64,000 nt of DNA from Virgibacillus litoralis (GCF_017873675.1 NZ_JAGGKK010000005.1:116766-180765), one strand, 5' to 3'. Counted from the stretch's first letter, positions 8,353 to 16,483 are shown. Notes: generated by a model not told the origin, from the sequence alone. A program made the numbers and translations.

Positions 8353-10002
8353 ATGAGCACTAAAACTTTTTCTGCATTGGACCGGAATTCCACCATTAAA
8401 CAAATGGAGAACGAGCATTTTGACCTGCTGGTTATTGGTGGAGGCATAACGGGAAGTGGTATCGCATTAGATGCAATAAATCGCGGATTAAAAGTTGGAT
8501 TGATTGAAAGAAATGATTTTGCATCTGGAACAAGCAGCCGCTCAGGTAAATTGATACACGGGGGTCTAAAATATTTACAGAAATTGGACTTTAACGTTAT
8601 CAAAGAAATCGGAAGCGAACGTGATTTTGTCTACAACAACGCCCGTCATTTGGTTTATCCGATTAAGATGAATTTTCCATTGATCAAAAAGGAATCTTAT
8701 AATCTATTAACATTAAAAGCTGGACTATCATTATATGATCGCCTGGCTGGCGTAAAGAAGGACGAGCGTCATGTGATTTACGGCAGGAAAAAAACATTGC
8801 AATATGAGCCATTGTTTAATGAGAAAACCGTTACTGGCAGCGGTGCGTATGTTGAATATCGTACAGATGACAGCCGTCTAACATTAGAAGTAGCAAAAAC
8901 AGCATCTGAAAAAGGGGCAACTGTCCTGAATTATGCTGAGATGACAGACTTTCTTCAGGATGAGAATAATCATGTCAAAGGTGTAATAGCTAAGGACCTT
9001 ATCCAGGGTCAGAACATTCGAATAACAGCAGCGCATGTCGTTAATGCGGCAGGTCCATGGGTCGATGAAGTTCGAAAAAAAGATCGCCCGATAACAGGAA
9101 AATACATGGTGCTTGCTAAAGGCATTCACATTGTTTTTGACCATCAATCATTGCCAGTCAAATCTTCAATCTATTTTCAGCACAAAGGGCGCATGATTGC
9201 AGTAATACCACGTGGTGACAGCACCTATGTTGGATCAACTGAATCCATCTACAAACAGGATATGGATGATATTTACGTTAAATCCAAAGAAGTAGACTAT
9301 TTAATTGGCTGTCTGCATTCTATGTTCCCATCGCTGGACTTAGGAAAAAAAGATGTCGTCTCAAGCTGGGCAGGGATTCGCCCGCTTATCGGAGAAGACG
9401 GCAATTCACCTGCTGAGTTATCAAGACACGATGAAATTTTTGAATCGGATACTGGACTGATTACGATTGCAGGCGGAAAGCTAACAGGCTACCGAAAAAT
9501 GGCTGAACGGGTATTACAGCATATGGAGAAAAAAGACAGTACAATCAAATCCAAGAACACAACAGACCATGTTAAATTATCTGGCGGACATTTTAATTCT
9601 CAGGAAGAAATCACTTCACATGTCCCGTATTTACAAGGCAAATTTAAACATTTGAATCTGTCTATTGAAGAGGTTAACGACTATGTTTTCCGATATGGCT
9701 CAAACACAGAAAACCTGCTTAAACTGATTGACCGGTATGACGATCGTCTTGAGGATAAAGAGTTAAGAAATATCGCAGCAGAAGTGAGATATACAGTTGA
9801 ACATGAAATGGCAGCATCATTGGCTGATTTCTATGATCGCCGTACAAGCTATCTTTTATTTGACCTTGATAAAGTAAAACGCACTTTAACAGTTGTTGCT
9901 GAGGAAATGGCGCAATTACTGGAATGGACTGAGGCGAGAACGACTGACGAAATAGAAAAAATGAATTACGAGGTTGAAAAAGCATTAACATTTGTTGAAT
10001 AA
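8353..10002 (+). CDS. GlpD-type FAD-dependent polyol-phosphate dehydrogenase
   Basis: 549 residues from the ATG at 8353 (GGAGG seven bases upstream). The FAD-binding GGGITGSG is at 29-36, and the GlpD hallmark region reads GTSSRSGKLIHGGLKYL at 59-75. The usual threonine of SRSTK is a glycine here. A C-terminal GlpD-like helical domain follows from about residue 400. Canonical GlpD oxidises glycerol 3-phosphate to dihydroxyacetone phosphate and passes electrons to quinone; homologues such as EryB oxidise erythritol phosphate. Beside a polyol PTS and under the same operator, it more likely oxidises the phosphorylated PTS substrate than glycerol 3-phosphate. The substrate is inferred. Confidence 0.85.
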   Translation: MSTKTFSALDRNSTIKQMENEHFDLLVIGGGITGSGIALDAINRGLKVGLIERNDFASGTSSRSGKLIHGGLKYLQKLDFNVIKEIGSERDFVYNNARHLVYPIKMNFPLIKKESYNLLTLKAGLSLYDRLAGVKKDERHVIYGRKKTLQYEPLFNEKTVTGSGAYVEYRTDDSRLTLEVAKTASEKGATVLNYAEMTDFLQDENNHVKGVIAKDLIQGQNIRITAAHVVNAAGPWVDEVRKKDRPITGKYMVLAKGIHIVFDHQSLPVKSSIYFQHKGRMIAVIPRGDSTYVGSTESIYKQDMDDIYVKSKEVDYLIGCLHSMFPSLDLGKKDVVSSWAGIRPLIGEDGNSPAELSRHDEIFESDTGLITIAGGKLTGYRKMAERVLQHMEKKDSTIKSKNTTDHVKLSGGHFNSQEEITSHVPYLQGKFKHLNLSIEEVNDYVFRYGSNTENLLKLIDRYDDRLEDKELRNIAAEVRYTVEHEMAASLADFYDRRTSYLLFDLDKVKRTLTVVAEEMAQLLEWTEARTTDEIEKMNYEVEKALTFVE

Positions 10003-10018
10003 CAAGGAGGAACCAGTT

Positions 10019-11059
10019 ATGTATTCAGTTGCTCTTACTGATAAACAAACATTGGAATTACAGGAACGAAAATATCCTCAGATTACTAGTGATGAAATAT
10101 TACTCAAGGTTCATGCAATTGGCGTATGCGGATCAGATCTTCGAGTTTACCAGCATGGTGATGCCAGGGTTGACTTCCCACGCGTTATCGGTCATGAAAT
10201 CGCCGGTGAAGTGGTCGACTTGGGCAGCAACATTTCCAGGTTTCAAACTGGCGACAGAGTAACCCTTGGTGCACATATCCCATGTGGCGAATGTGTTTTT
10301 TGCCAGAAAAATGAGGGACATCAATGTGTAGAAGGAAAATCGATGGGATACCATGTCGATGGCGGATTTGCTGAATATGTTGTTTTGCCAAAGAAATTTG
10401 TTGAAAATGGCTCCATTCAAAAAATAGCTGATACAACTTCATATGAATTAGCCAGTTTGTCTGAGCCTTTTTCATGTGTATTAAGTGGCCTGTATGAAGT
10501 CGACGTAAAACCCGGAGAAAATGTCGTAGTGTACGGTGCTGGAGCTATTGGGTGCATGTATATTGCTGCATTGAAAAAAATGGGTGCTGCCAAGGTAATT
10601 GCTGTGCAAAGATCTGCACCAAGACGACAAAAAGCATTAGAAAACGGCGCCGACATTGTCATTGATCCTAATTCAGCAGACACCGCTCGTGAAATTATTG
10701 AAGCAACACAAGGGCTAGGCACTGACACTGTCATTGTCACAGCACCTTCAACCGAAGTACAGAAGGAAGCATTAGAAGTTGTGAAGAAAACGGGAAAAGT
10801 GCTCTTCTTTGCCGGTATAAAAAATGTTACCGAAGTTCCGATTAATACAAATCACTTTATCTACAAACAATTGAAGGTCGTTGGAACACATGGTGCACCA
10901 CGTCACCTGCATATCGAGGCAGTAAAATGGATTGATGAAGGACTGCTTGATTTTTCATCCTTTATAACCCATACCTTTCCGTTAAACGAAACGGCCAATG
11001 CCTTTGAAACGGCGGAAAGTAAAGAAGGACTTAAATGTGTTGTGAAGCCAAGTGAGTAA
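10019..11059 (+). CDS. Zinc-dependent medium-chain polyol/alcohol dehydrogenase
   Basis: 346 residues from the ATG at 10019 (AAGGAGGAACCAGTT), 16 bases after the GlpD-type stop, so co-transcribed. Catalytic zinc ligands are visible as C37 (GVCGSD), H59/E60 (GHE) and E149 (SEP). The structural zinc cluster is C89, C92, C95 and C103. The Rossmann GAGAIG is at 173-178. This is the sorbitol/threonine dehydrogenase type, typically polyol to ketose with NAD. It probably acts at another step of the same pathway, on a polyol or polyol phosphate. The exact substrate cannot be told. Confidence 0.88.
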   Translation: MYSVALTDKQTLELQERKYPQITSDEILLKVHAIGVCGSDLRVYQHGDARVDFPRVIGHEIAGEVVDLGSNISRFQTGDRVTLGAHIPCGECVFCQKNEGHQCVEGKSMGYHVDGGFAEYVVLPKKFVENGSIQKIADTTSYELASLSEPFSCVLSGLYEVDVKPGENVVVYGAGAIGCMYIAALKKMGAAKVIAVQRSAPRRQKALENGADIVIDPNSADTAREIIEATQGLGTDTVIVTAPSTEVQKEALEVVKKTGKVLFFAGIKNVTEVPINTNHFIYKQLKVVGTHGAPRHLHIEAVKWIDEGLLDFSSFITHTFPLNETANAFETAESKEGLKCVVKPSE

Positions 11060-11066
11060 CAATTAG

Positions 11067-11108
11067 AAAAAGGAATGAAATTGGTTTTGCGGCCAACTTC
11101 ATTCCTTT
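11067..11108. terminator. Bidirectional Rho-independent terminator
   Basis: AAAAGGAATGAAATTGG and CCAACTTCATTCCTTTT form a long stem around TTTTGCGG, with T or A runs on either side. It lies between the convergent alcohol dehydrogenase and regulator 2 genes. Confidence 0.85.
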
Positions 11109-11110
11109 TA

Positions 11111-12055
11111 TTATTCTTCCAGTAATTCCTGAGCAGTTCGGTCGTCGGTAATTAATACGTTTAAATACCCGCCTTTTAGCGCAGCTTCAATACTCTCCAG
11201 TTTGTATGAGCCCTCAACAATTCCTATTACTTCAGGAATATTTCTGATCTCATCTAAATTCAGCCCAATTACCCGATTATTTAATGGGTGATCAACTTCC
11301 TTACCAACCGCATCAAAAAAACGTGAGCTAATGTCGCCAACAGCACCGGCCTTACGTAGAGATGCTAAATCACTTTCCTCTAAATAACCTATCGTCTCCA
11401 TTGTTGAACTTTTAAACGGATTCCCTAGCCCAACTAAAGCCATGTCCACATTGCGACCACGTTCTAAAACATGTGCAATATCCTTTGAGTTAACAAGCCG
11501 TTCCTTCAGCTCATCACTCTCAACCATCGCTGGCGCATAAAGATATGAACAGGACGTATTCATTTTCTGAGCCAGATTAAATGCAAGCTGATTGGAATGA
11601 AGGTGAACATAATCGCTCCCCATCCCTCCAACAATCGGAACAATATTAATATCATCCCTTCGTTCATAAGGATACTCTTCAATCAAGGAAAGGAGCGTCG
11701 TACCCCAGGAAATCCCTAGACTCTTGACACCTTTTAAATTCTTAGCAATATACGAAGCTGCCGTCTTGCCAAGCTGCCGCTTCGCCATATCTGGCGCAAA
11801 TCCAGCAGTCGAAACAACAATAACCTCGCTCAATCCATATTTCTTTTCAAGTGTTTGCTCCAACTCAACCGTTTGAACTGTCTCATCTTTAATATATATC
11901 TCAACAATTCCTTCTTTTTTGGCATTGTTTAACAGCTTAGAGATAACCGGCCGGGAGACATTATTTCGTGCCGCAATCTGGGCCTGTGTCCAACCCTCAA
12001 AATAATATAACTTGGCCACCTTTACCATCAAACGGCGTTCTTCCCAATTCAACAT
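11111..12055 (-). CDS. SorC-family sugar-responsive transcriptional regulator (paralogue 2)
   Basis: 314 residues, same length and layout as the protein at 7219-8163: helix-turn-helix FEGWTQAQIAARNNVSRPVISKLLNNA (about 18-44), then the SorC effector domain (LGISWGTTLLSLIEEYP, VPIVGGMGSDYVHLHSNQLAFNLAQ, RKAGAVGDISSRFFDAVG, NNRVIGLNLDEI). By eye the two are close paralogues. A copy of the 31-bp operator at 12124-12154 lies 68 bp upstream, so it may be autoregulated or cross-regulated by the other copy. Heteromeric or divergent effector recognition is possible. Confidence 0.88.
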   Translation of the reverse strand: MLNWEERRLMVKVAKLYYFEGWTQAQIAARNNVSRPVISKLLNNAKKEGIVEIYIKDETVQTVELEQTLEKKYGLSEVIVVSTAGFAPDMAKRQLGKTAASYIAKNLKGVKSLGISWGTTLLSLIEEYPYERRDDINIVPIVGGMGSDYVHLHSNQLAFNLAQKMNTSCSYLYAPAMVESDELKERLVNSKDIAHVLERGRNVDMALVGLGNPFKSSTMETIGYLEESDLASLRKAGAVGDISSRFFDAVGKEVDHPLNNRVIGLNLDEIRNIPEVIGIVEGSYKLESIEAALKGGYLNVLITDDRTAQELLEE

Positions 12056-12123
12056 AATATCGCTCTTTTCCTCTTAAATTCTAGTCTAAGTATAACATTA
12101 TATTCGAGTATGCGCGCGTGTCG

Positions 12124-12154
12124 TTACATCCGTTCCGAATAATTACCCTTGTAA
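12124..12154. promoter_or_regulatory. 31-bp interrupted palindrome, operator copy 5
   Basis: TTACATCCGT (12124-12133), 11 bp, ACCCTTGTAA (12145-12154), upstream of regulator 2. It is the most GC-rich copy but keeps the exact spacing. Confidence 0.72.
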
Positions 12155-12222
12155 CGAGTTTAAGGGGGATGATGTGTTGTGTCAAGCGTATTGGGAAGAG
12201 AGGTGCCACTCGATTTAAGGCT

Positions 12223-12384
12223 CGTCGCTCGAGTTTGGGGGTTGCTCGCTCGAGTTTGAGCGCTGCTCGCTCGAGTTTAGGTGCTGCTCACTCGAGTTTG
12301 GGGGCCGCTCGCTCGAGTTTGGGGGCTGTTCGCTCGAGTTTGGACGCTGCTCGCTCGAGTTTGGGTGCTCCTCGCTCGGGTTTA
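12223..12384. repeat. 21-bp tandem repeat array A
   Basis: About seven to eight units of 21 bp built on GCTCGCTCGAGTTTGGGNGCT, each with a palindromic CTCGAG. Because 21 is a multiple of three it reads as a repetitive frame (ARSSLGA), but no coding context is visible. The 12056-12764 gap otherwise holds operator copy 5, two hairpins, array B and a terminator. Confidence 0.88.
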
Positions 12385-12474
12385 TTGGAGTGCACTAGCT
12401 CGCAATCTAATCCTTTTGCGATAATTAATGATATAAATTCTTGATCTGAGTACCAATGTTTATTAATAGAGGGT

Positions 12475-12551
12475 AATTTTCTGCTTTAGCAGAAAATATC
12501 CTATTGAATTATTTACTTAAAAGGAAGATTTTCGGCATCTGCCGAAAATCA
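12475..12551. other. Two perfect hairpins between repeat arrays
   Basis: ATTTTCTGCT-TT-AGCAGAAAAT at about 12475-12496 and GATTTTCGGCA-TC-TGCCGAAAATC at about 12527-12550. Both are very short-looped and lack clear T runs for either strand's genes. Confidence 0.6.
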
Positions 12552-12572
12552 CCATCTTGAAAAGAGGGTGCT

Positions 12573-12686
12573 CAATTTTGGACGCTGCTCGTTGGAATTT
12601 TGATGCTCCTCGCTCGAGTTTGAACGCTACTCCCTCGAGGTTAGGCACTACTAGCTCGAGTTTGCACGCTCCTCGATCGAGCTCGA
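12573..12686. repeat. 21-bp tandem repeat array B, degenerate
   Basis: Continuation of array A after the hairpins: about five diverged units containing CTCGCTCGAGTTTGAACGCT-like sequence. Confidence 0.7.
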
Positions 12687-12721
12687 AATCCAGCCCTCCT
12701 CACTCGACCCCAAACCACAAA

Positions 12722-12757
12722 AAAGAGTAAGCAACATAAAGATGCTTACTCTTCCCT
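12722..12757 (-). terminator. Rho-independent terminator of the 1176-residue propeller gene
   Basis: On the minus strand AAGAGTAAGCA, a 9-base loop and TGCTTACTCTT, followed by a T run. It lies directly after the stop at 12765. Confidence 0.9.
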
Positions 12758-12764
12758 AATAACA

Positions 12765-15700
12765 CTAGTCCTGTAAATACGATTCTTTTATCGATGCTAT
12801 ATTACTCTTAAGGAGATTCATTAACTCTTCCTCGACACTACTATTCTCAAGGTGCTTCAGGAAATCTTCTAGATGCTTGATTGCTTGGTCTGTATCCTCG
12901 TTTTCATAATGATGGTTGGCTTGTGCTAGGCGATTTACAAACTGTTGAGCTACTGAGTGTTCAATATCTCCTGCTTCTTCAAGTGATTGCACTTGTTCTG
13001 TTAGAGATGCAGTTGTGACTTGAACTGTGATCTCAATTTTATTGGAAGCGATAGTTTCACCGTTATAGGAAACGTTCGCCTGTATCTCAGTGCTTCCCGC
13101 ATTTTTAGCAGTGATTTTTCCATTTTCTATTGTTGCCACTTGTGGAGCACTATTTGTCCATTCAACGTTTGCTCCAGCTAAGTCAACATTATTTTCATTA
13201 GCCAGTGTGACAGCAAGAATTGCACTTGTTTCTTCGCCTTGAACTATTGTCTCCTCTTCAGCAGTTACGGAAGCAGTTTCTAATGGAACAGGTAATTTAA
13301 ATAGATTTTCTCCGTTGGCATAGTAAATGTTACCTTCACTATCCAAGTCCATTAAGTGCACAGTGTTTCCAATAAGCTGTTTGCTCATCATTGTTTCAGG
13401 ATCAATCACTGTGAGCTTTCGGCCTGCTGTGGTGTAAAGCATTCCCTGATCATCCCACCGCATGAAGAATGGACGCCATTGACTTCCTCGGTGAACACCA
13501 GAGTAAAGCTCTGTACTTTTAATAACTTCTTTTGTTTCAGGGTCCATAGCGAAAATTACACTATTTGCTATTCCTTCGCTGTCGTAACCCCATGCAGTTC
13601 CCCAAAGGTTTTTATCTGGACCAATGGATAGTTCTCCGATCATTTCAGGTGTCTGCAGTCCATCTACTTCTAAATCAAATACTTCATGTTCTTTTGTATC
13701 AGCATTATAGGCAAACATTTTTGCTTCTTGGGCGGTCGGTTCAATTCCAAGTCCGCCAGCGATGGATGAACCTCCATAAACCATTCCGTTTAGATATGTT
13801 AGTCCGATAATACTTTGATTCTGTACTATATTGCGTATACTATTCCATTCATCGGTATTTTCATCATAAATTGTTAGCGATCCACCTAGCTTTCCGTAAT
13901 CTGGAATCGTTCCAACAAATAGCTTATCATCACCTGATGTGAAGGTGAATGGTCTGCTTTGCTCGTCTCCAATGTCCCGAACCATTTCAGGGTTGTCGCC
14001 TTCTCCTCCATCAGTATATTGATATGGCTTTTCTGGGTCCATCTCGTAAATGCGGGCACCACCGTAAGTTCCCATATATACATTTCCATTAAGGAAACCA
14101 ATGCCTTCAATTTGATGAGGATTTCGTTCGCGTAACGTATATTCCTCTTTAGAAGTATCGAATACTCCCATTGAACCTTGGTATCCACCCATATAGACAT
14201 TTTCATCTTGTCCTATTTCTAAACTTTGTATATTAAGTCCCTGCATCTCAACTTCCGGATAGCTAACTTCTACAGTATTTGTCTCTGGGTTATAGACCGA
14301 ATATTCGATTTGCTGATGCAGGATTGCAAGAACTTCTGTGCCGTCTTCAGTTGTTGTCCATTCCATGGCTTTCGCTGATGAAGCGGGAAGCTTAATACGT
14401 GGCTCAACGGCCTGCGCTTCATTTGTGTCTAAGTCATACGTCCATAATTCACTTGTCCGTTTATCTCTGAAGTATATTAAACTTTCATCGTATGGTGATG
14501 GGGGTGAAATCAAGCCATCAAACGTATGCTCATCTTCCCAGTTCATCTCGTTTAACACTTCGCCAGTTGCAGCGTCTATCGTTAATAGTGATGTGCCATA
14601 TGCGACAAACAGTTTACCATCATATTTCCATATGTTTGAAATGGATGTTTGAGCACCAGAAATAGGTAATTCTATTTCCTGCTTTTCACCGGTTTCCCGA
14701 TTCATTTGATATAAATATGCAGTCGTACCAATTCCGACATAAACATTTTCTTCTGTTACGCCTAGCCCTCTTGCATATTTCTGTTCCTCGTGGAAGGCGC
14801 CTAAGTCTGTAAATTCGTCATTCTCAATATCGTATTCGAAAACTTTTGAATTTGGATATGTTGCTCCATAGATTTTACCATCTTCAGTAGCTTCTAATTC
14901 CCAAACCCAGCTATCAGACGGATTCTTTCCTACTGACTCAATTCGTTGTTCGTCAACAAGGTACCGGTACAATGTTCCATTATACGTACCGGAAAAATAA
15001 ACATTCCCATCAGATCCAATCGTCATTCCCCAAACAACATCATTGCCTGGCATAGACTGGGAAAATATCTTTTCTCCAGTATAGGCATCTGCCGCGTAAA
15101 AAGTTGCTGGAGATCCATTTGTAGCATAGTATAACTCACCATCACCGACTGCTGCACCTTGTGTTTTAGCAGCCAATGCAGATGGACCCATATTTATTGG
15201 ATCACCATATTCAAATGGTAATTCCATTTGTTTTTTAACGGACAGCTTAAAGTCATCATAATAAGCTGAACTTGTTCCTGCTAGACCAGCATATAGAAAT
15301 ACTTTAGCTGATACTGCATCTGCAGGCGCTTTGCCTTCAGCTTTGATATCCAGCCACTTATTGGTAGGTGTATCGTATCCCGACCGATGACTGCCTACCT
15401 CTTTACCAGCGCTATCATAGTATTTCATGTACAGACTTATACTTCCTGAATTGATATACGCTTTTCCTTCTATCGTATAAACTTTACTAGGTTCAATTTC
15501 AACAGCTTGACTATACAGACCCACCGATGCATCTGATTTTTCATCTGTTATCTTTACACTTTTCTGGCCATCAGAAGCCTTCTCGTCAGTAAGCGAAATG
15601 GATGTTCCATCTCGAGGTGAAGATGGGTACTTATCCCAGCCGGGTATATTCTCTTCACTGGATTGTTCCTCAAAACTAGCATTTTCTAAATCTAGGGCAA

Positions 15701-16295
15701 CTGCTGATGACTTTTCCGCTAGTTGCACATTATCGTAATAGCCTTTCGTTTTTGTATTGGAAGTTTGGTAAATAAATAGTTTAACCCCAGTTGCTTTAGG
15801 CGGAGCATCCGCTTCGATGGTTACCTTTTGCCATTCGTTAAGGGTTAAGTCTTCAAAATACTTCGCGCTATTTTCAATGATTTCACCTTGATCATTAACC
15901 CAACGCAACCACATTCCCGGGTTCCCTTGAATTAGTTCTTCCACATAAATTTGTGCAGATAATCGGTAAGTATTCCCCTCGGTTACATCAATTGGCTGAC
16001 TGAAGAGGCCAACGACTCCATCGTTATTAATTCTAAGGCTTTGATCACCTTCAAAGGCAAAATCACTTGCTATATTCATGCCTTCTTTATAGCCGCCGCT
16101 CCAATAATCCCAGGATGGCAGGTCTGTTTCTGAATCTGGCGCAGCCTCAAAATCACCGTTTTCCACTTGCAGTTGCTCCCATTCTTCTTCCCCTTCCGCT
16201 GATACAGTACTGTTAAATATAGAAGGCGGTAAAAGTGAAAAAACTAACAGCAATGAGAGTGTAATAGAATAAATACGTAGTAAAGCTTTACTCAT
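12765..16295 (-). CDS. Secreted multidomain beta-propeller protein with carbohydrate-binding, Ig-like and FIMAH domains
   Basis: 1176 residues from the ATG at 16295 (AAAGGAGATTTGATA upstream). Signal peptide 1-33. Two CBM4/9-like beta-sandwich modules follow (about 42-190 and 205-355; NGDFEAAPDSETDLPSWDYW and NASFEEQSSEENIPGWDKY, each ending in YYDN or YYDDF). A large repeat-rich propeller (about 365-1010) carries DGNVYFSGTYNGTLYRY and IPDYGKLGGSLTIYDE. A Big_2-like domain (1012-1095) and a C-terminal FIMAH helical domain (1097-1176) complete it. Two plus-strand proteins at 59-64 kb share the propeller. No catalytic motif is recognised; it could bind polysaccharide or be a propeller-type lyase or glycosidase. 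A cre-like box and a conserved block lie upstream. Confidence 0.85.
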   Translation of the reverse strand: MSKALLRIYSITLSLLLVFSLLPPSIFNSTVSAEGEEEWEQLQVENGDFEAAPDSETDLPSWDYWSGGYKEGMNIASDFAFEGDQSLRINNDGVVGLFSQPIDVTEGNTYRLSAQIYVEELIQGNPGMWLRWVNDQGEIIENSAKYFEDLTLNEWQKVTIEADAPPKATGVKLFIYQTSNTKTKGYYDNVQLAEKSSAVALDLENASFEEQSSEENIPGWDKYPSSPRDGTSISLTDEKASDGQKSVKITDEKSDASVGLYSQAVEIEPSKVYTIEGKAYINSGSISLYMKYYDSAGKEVGSHRSGYDTPTNKWLDIKAEGKAPADAVSAKVFLYAGLAGTSSAYYDDFKLSVKKQMELPFEYGDPINMGPSALAAKTQGAAVGDGELYYATNGSPATFYAADAYTGEKIFSQSMPGNDVVWGMTIGSDGNVYFSGTYNGTLYRYLVDEQRIESVGKNPSDSWVWELEATEDGKIYGATYPNSKVFEYDIENDEFTDLGAFHEEQKYARGLGVTEENVYVGIGTTAYLYQMNRETGEKQEIELPISGAQTSISNIWKYDGKLFVAYGTSLLTIDAATGEVLNEMNWEDEHTFDGLISPPSPYDESLIYFRDKRTSELWTYDLDTNEAQAVEPRIKLPASSAKAMEWTTTEDGTEVLAILHQQIEYSVYNPETNTVEVSYPEVEMQGLNIQSLEIGQDENVYMGGYQGSMGVFDTSKEEYTLRERNPHQIEGIGFLNGNVYMGTYGGARIYEMDPEKPYQYTDGGEGDNPEMVRDIGDEQSRPFTFTSGDDKLFVGTIPDYGKLGGSLTIYDENTDEWNSIRNIVQNQSIIGLTYLNGMVYGGSSIAGGLGIEPTAQEAKMFAYNADTKEHEVFDLEVDGLQTPEMIGELSIGPDKNLWGTAWGYDSEGIANSVIFAMDPETKEVIKSTELYSGVHRGSQWRPFFMRWDDQGMLYTTAGRKLTVIDPETMMSKQLIGNTVHLMDLDSEGNIYYANGENLFKLPVPLETASVTAEEETIVQGEETSAILAVTLANENNVDLAGANVEWTNSAPQVATIENGKITAKNAGSTEIQANVSYNGETIASNKIEITVQVTTASLTEQVQSLEEAGDIEHSVAQQFVNRLAQANHHYENEDTDQAIKHLEDFLKHLENSSVEEELMNLLKSNIASIKESYLQD

Positions 16296-16352
16296 TATCA
16301 AATCTCCTTTCAAAAATTTTATAAAGCTATCCTCCTTACTTATATAATTTCT

Positions 16353-16366
16353 TTTAAACGCTTTCA
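16353..16366 (-). promoter_or_regulatory. cre-like box upstream of the secreted propeller gene
   Basis: TGAAAGCGTTTAAA on the minus strand, one mismatch to consensus, 58 bp before the start codon, suggesting CcpA repression. Confidence 0.65.
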
Positions 16367-16382
16367 AAATCCTTTTATCCCT

Positions 16383-16428
16383 GGTTTATACTCACTTAAA
16401 AGACTTTACTAGGTACTAAAGAACTAGA
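16383..16428. promoter_or_regulatory. 46-bp conserved upstream block, copy 1
   Basis: 38 of 46 positions match 34164-34209, including TTAAAAGAC and AGGTACT(A/T)AAGAACTAGA. Each copy sits about 80-90 bp before a secreted-protein start, so it probably contains a shared promoter and operator. Confidence 0.6.
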
Positions 16429-16483
16429 CAGGCAACATTAGAAAATTTAGCTTAGTTACACTTATGCAGTAAGGAAGACTGCA

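Noticed and set aside
8353..10002. Ordinary glycerol-3-phosphate dehydrogenase in glycerol catabolism
   Set aside because: No glpF, glpK or glpP nearby, and the operator is shared with the polyol PTS. Kept as family only.
12118..12444. A 108-residue open frame with heptad ARSSLGA repeats
   Set aside because: It is the translation of the 21-bp DNA repeat. There is no ribosome site, and an operator palindrome overlaps its start.
12223..12686. CRISPR array
   Set aside because: Repeat units are contiguous at 21 bp with no unique spacers, and no cas genes are present.
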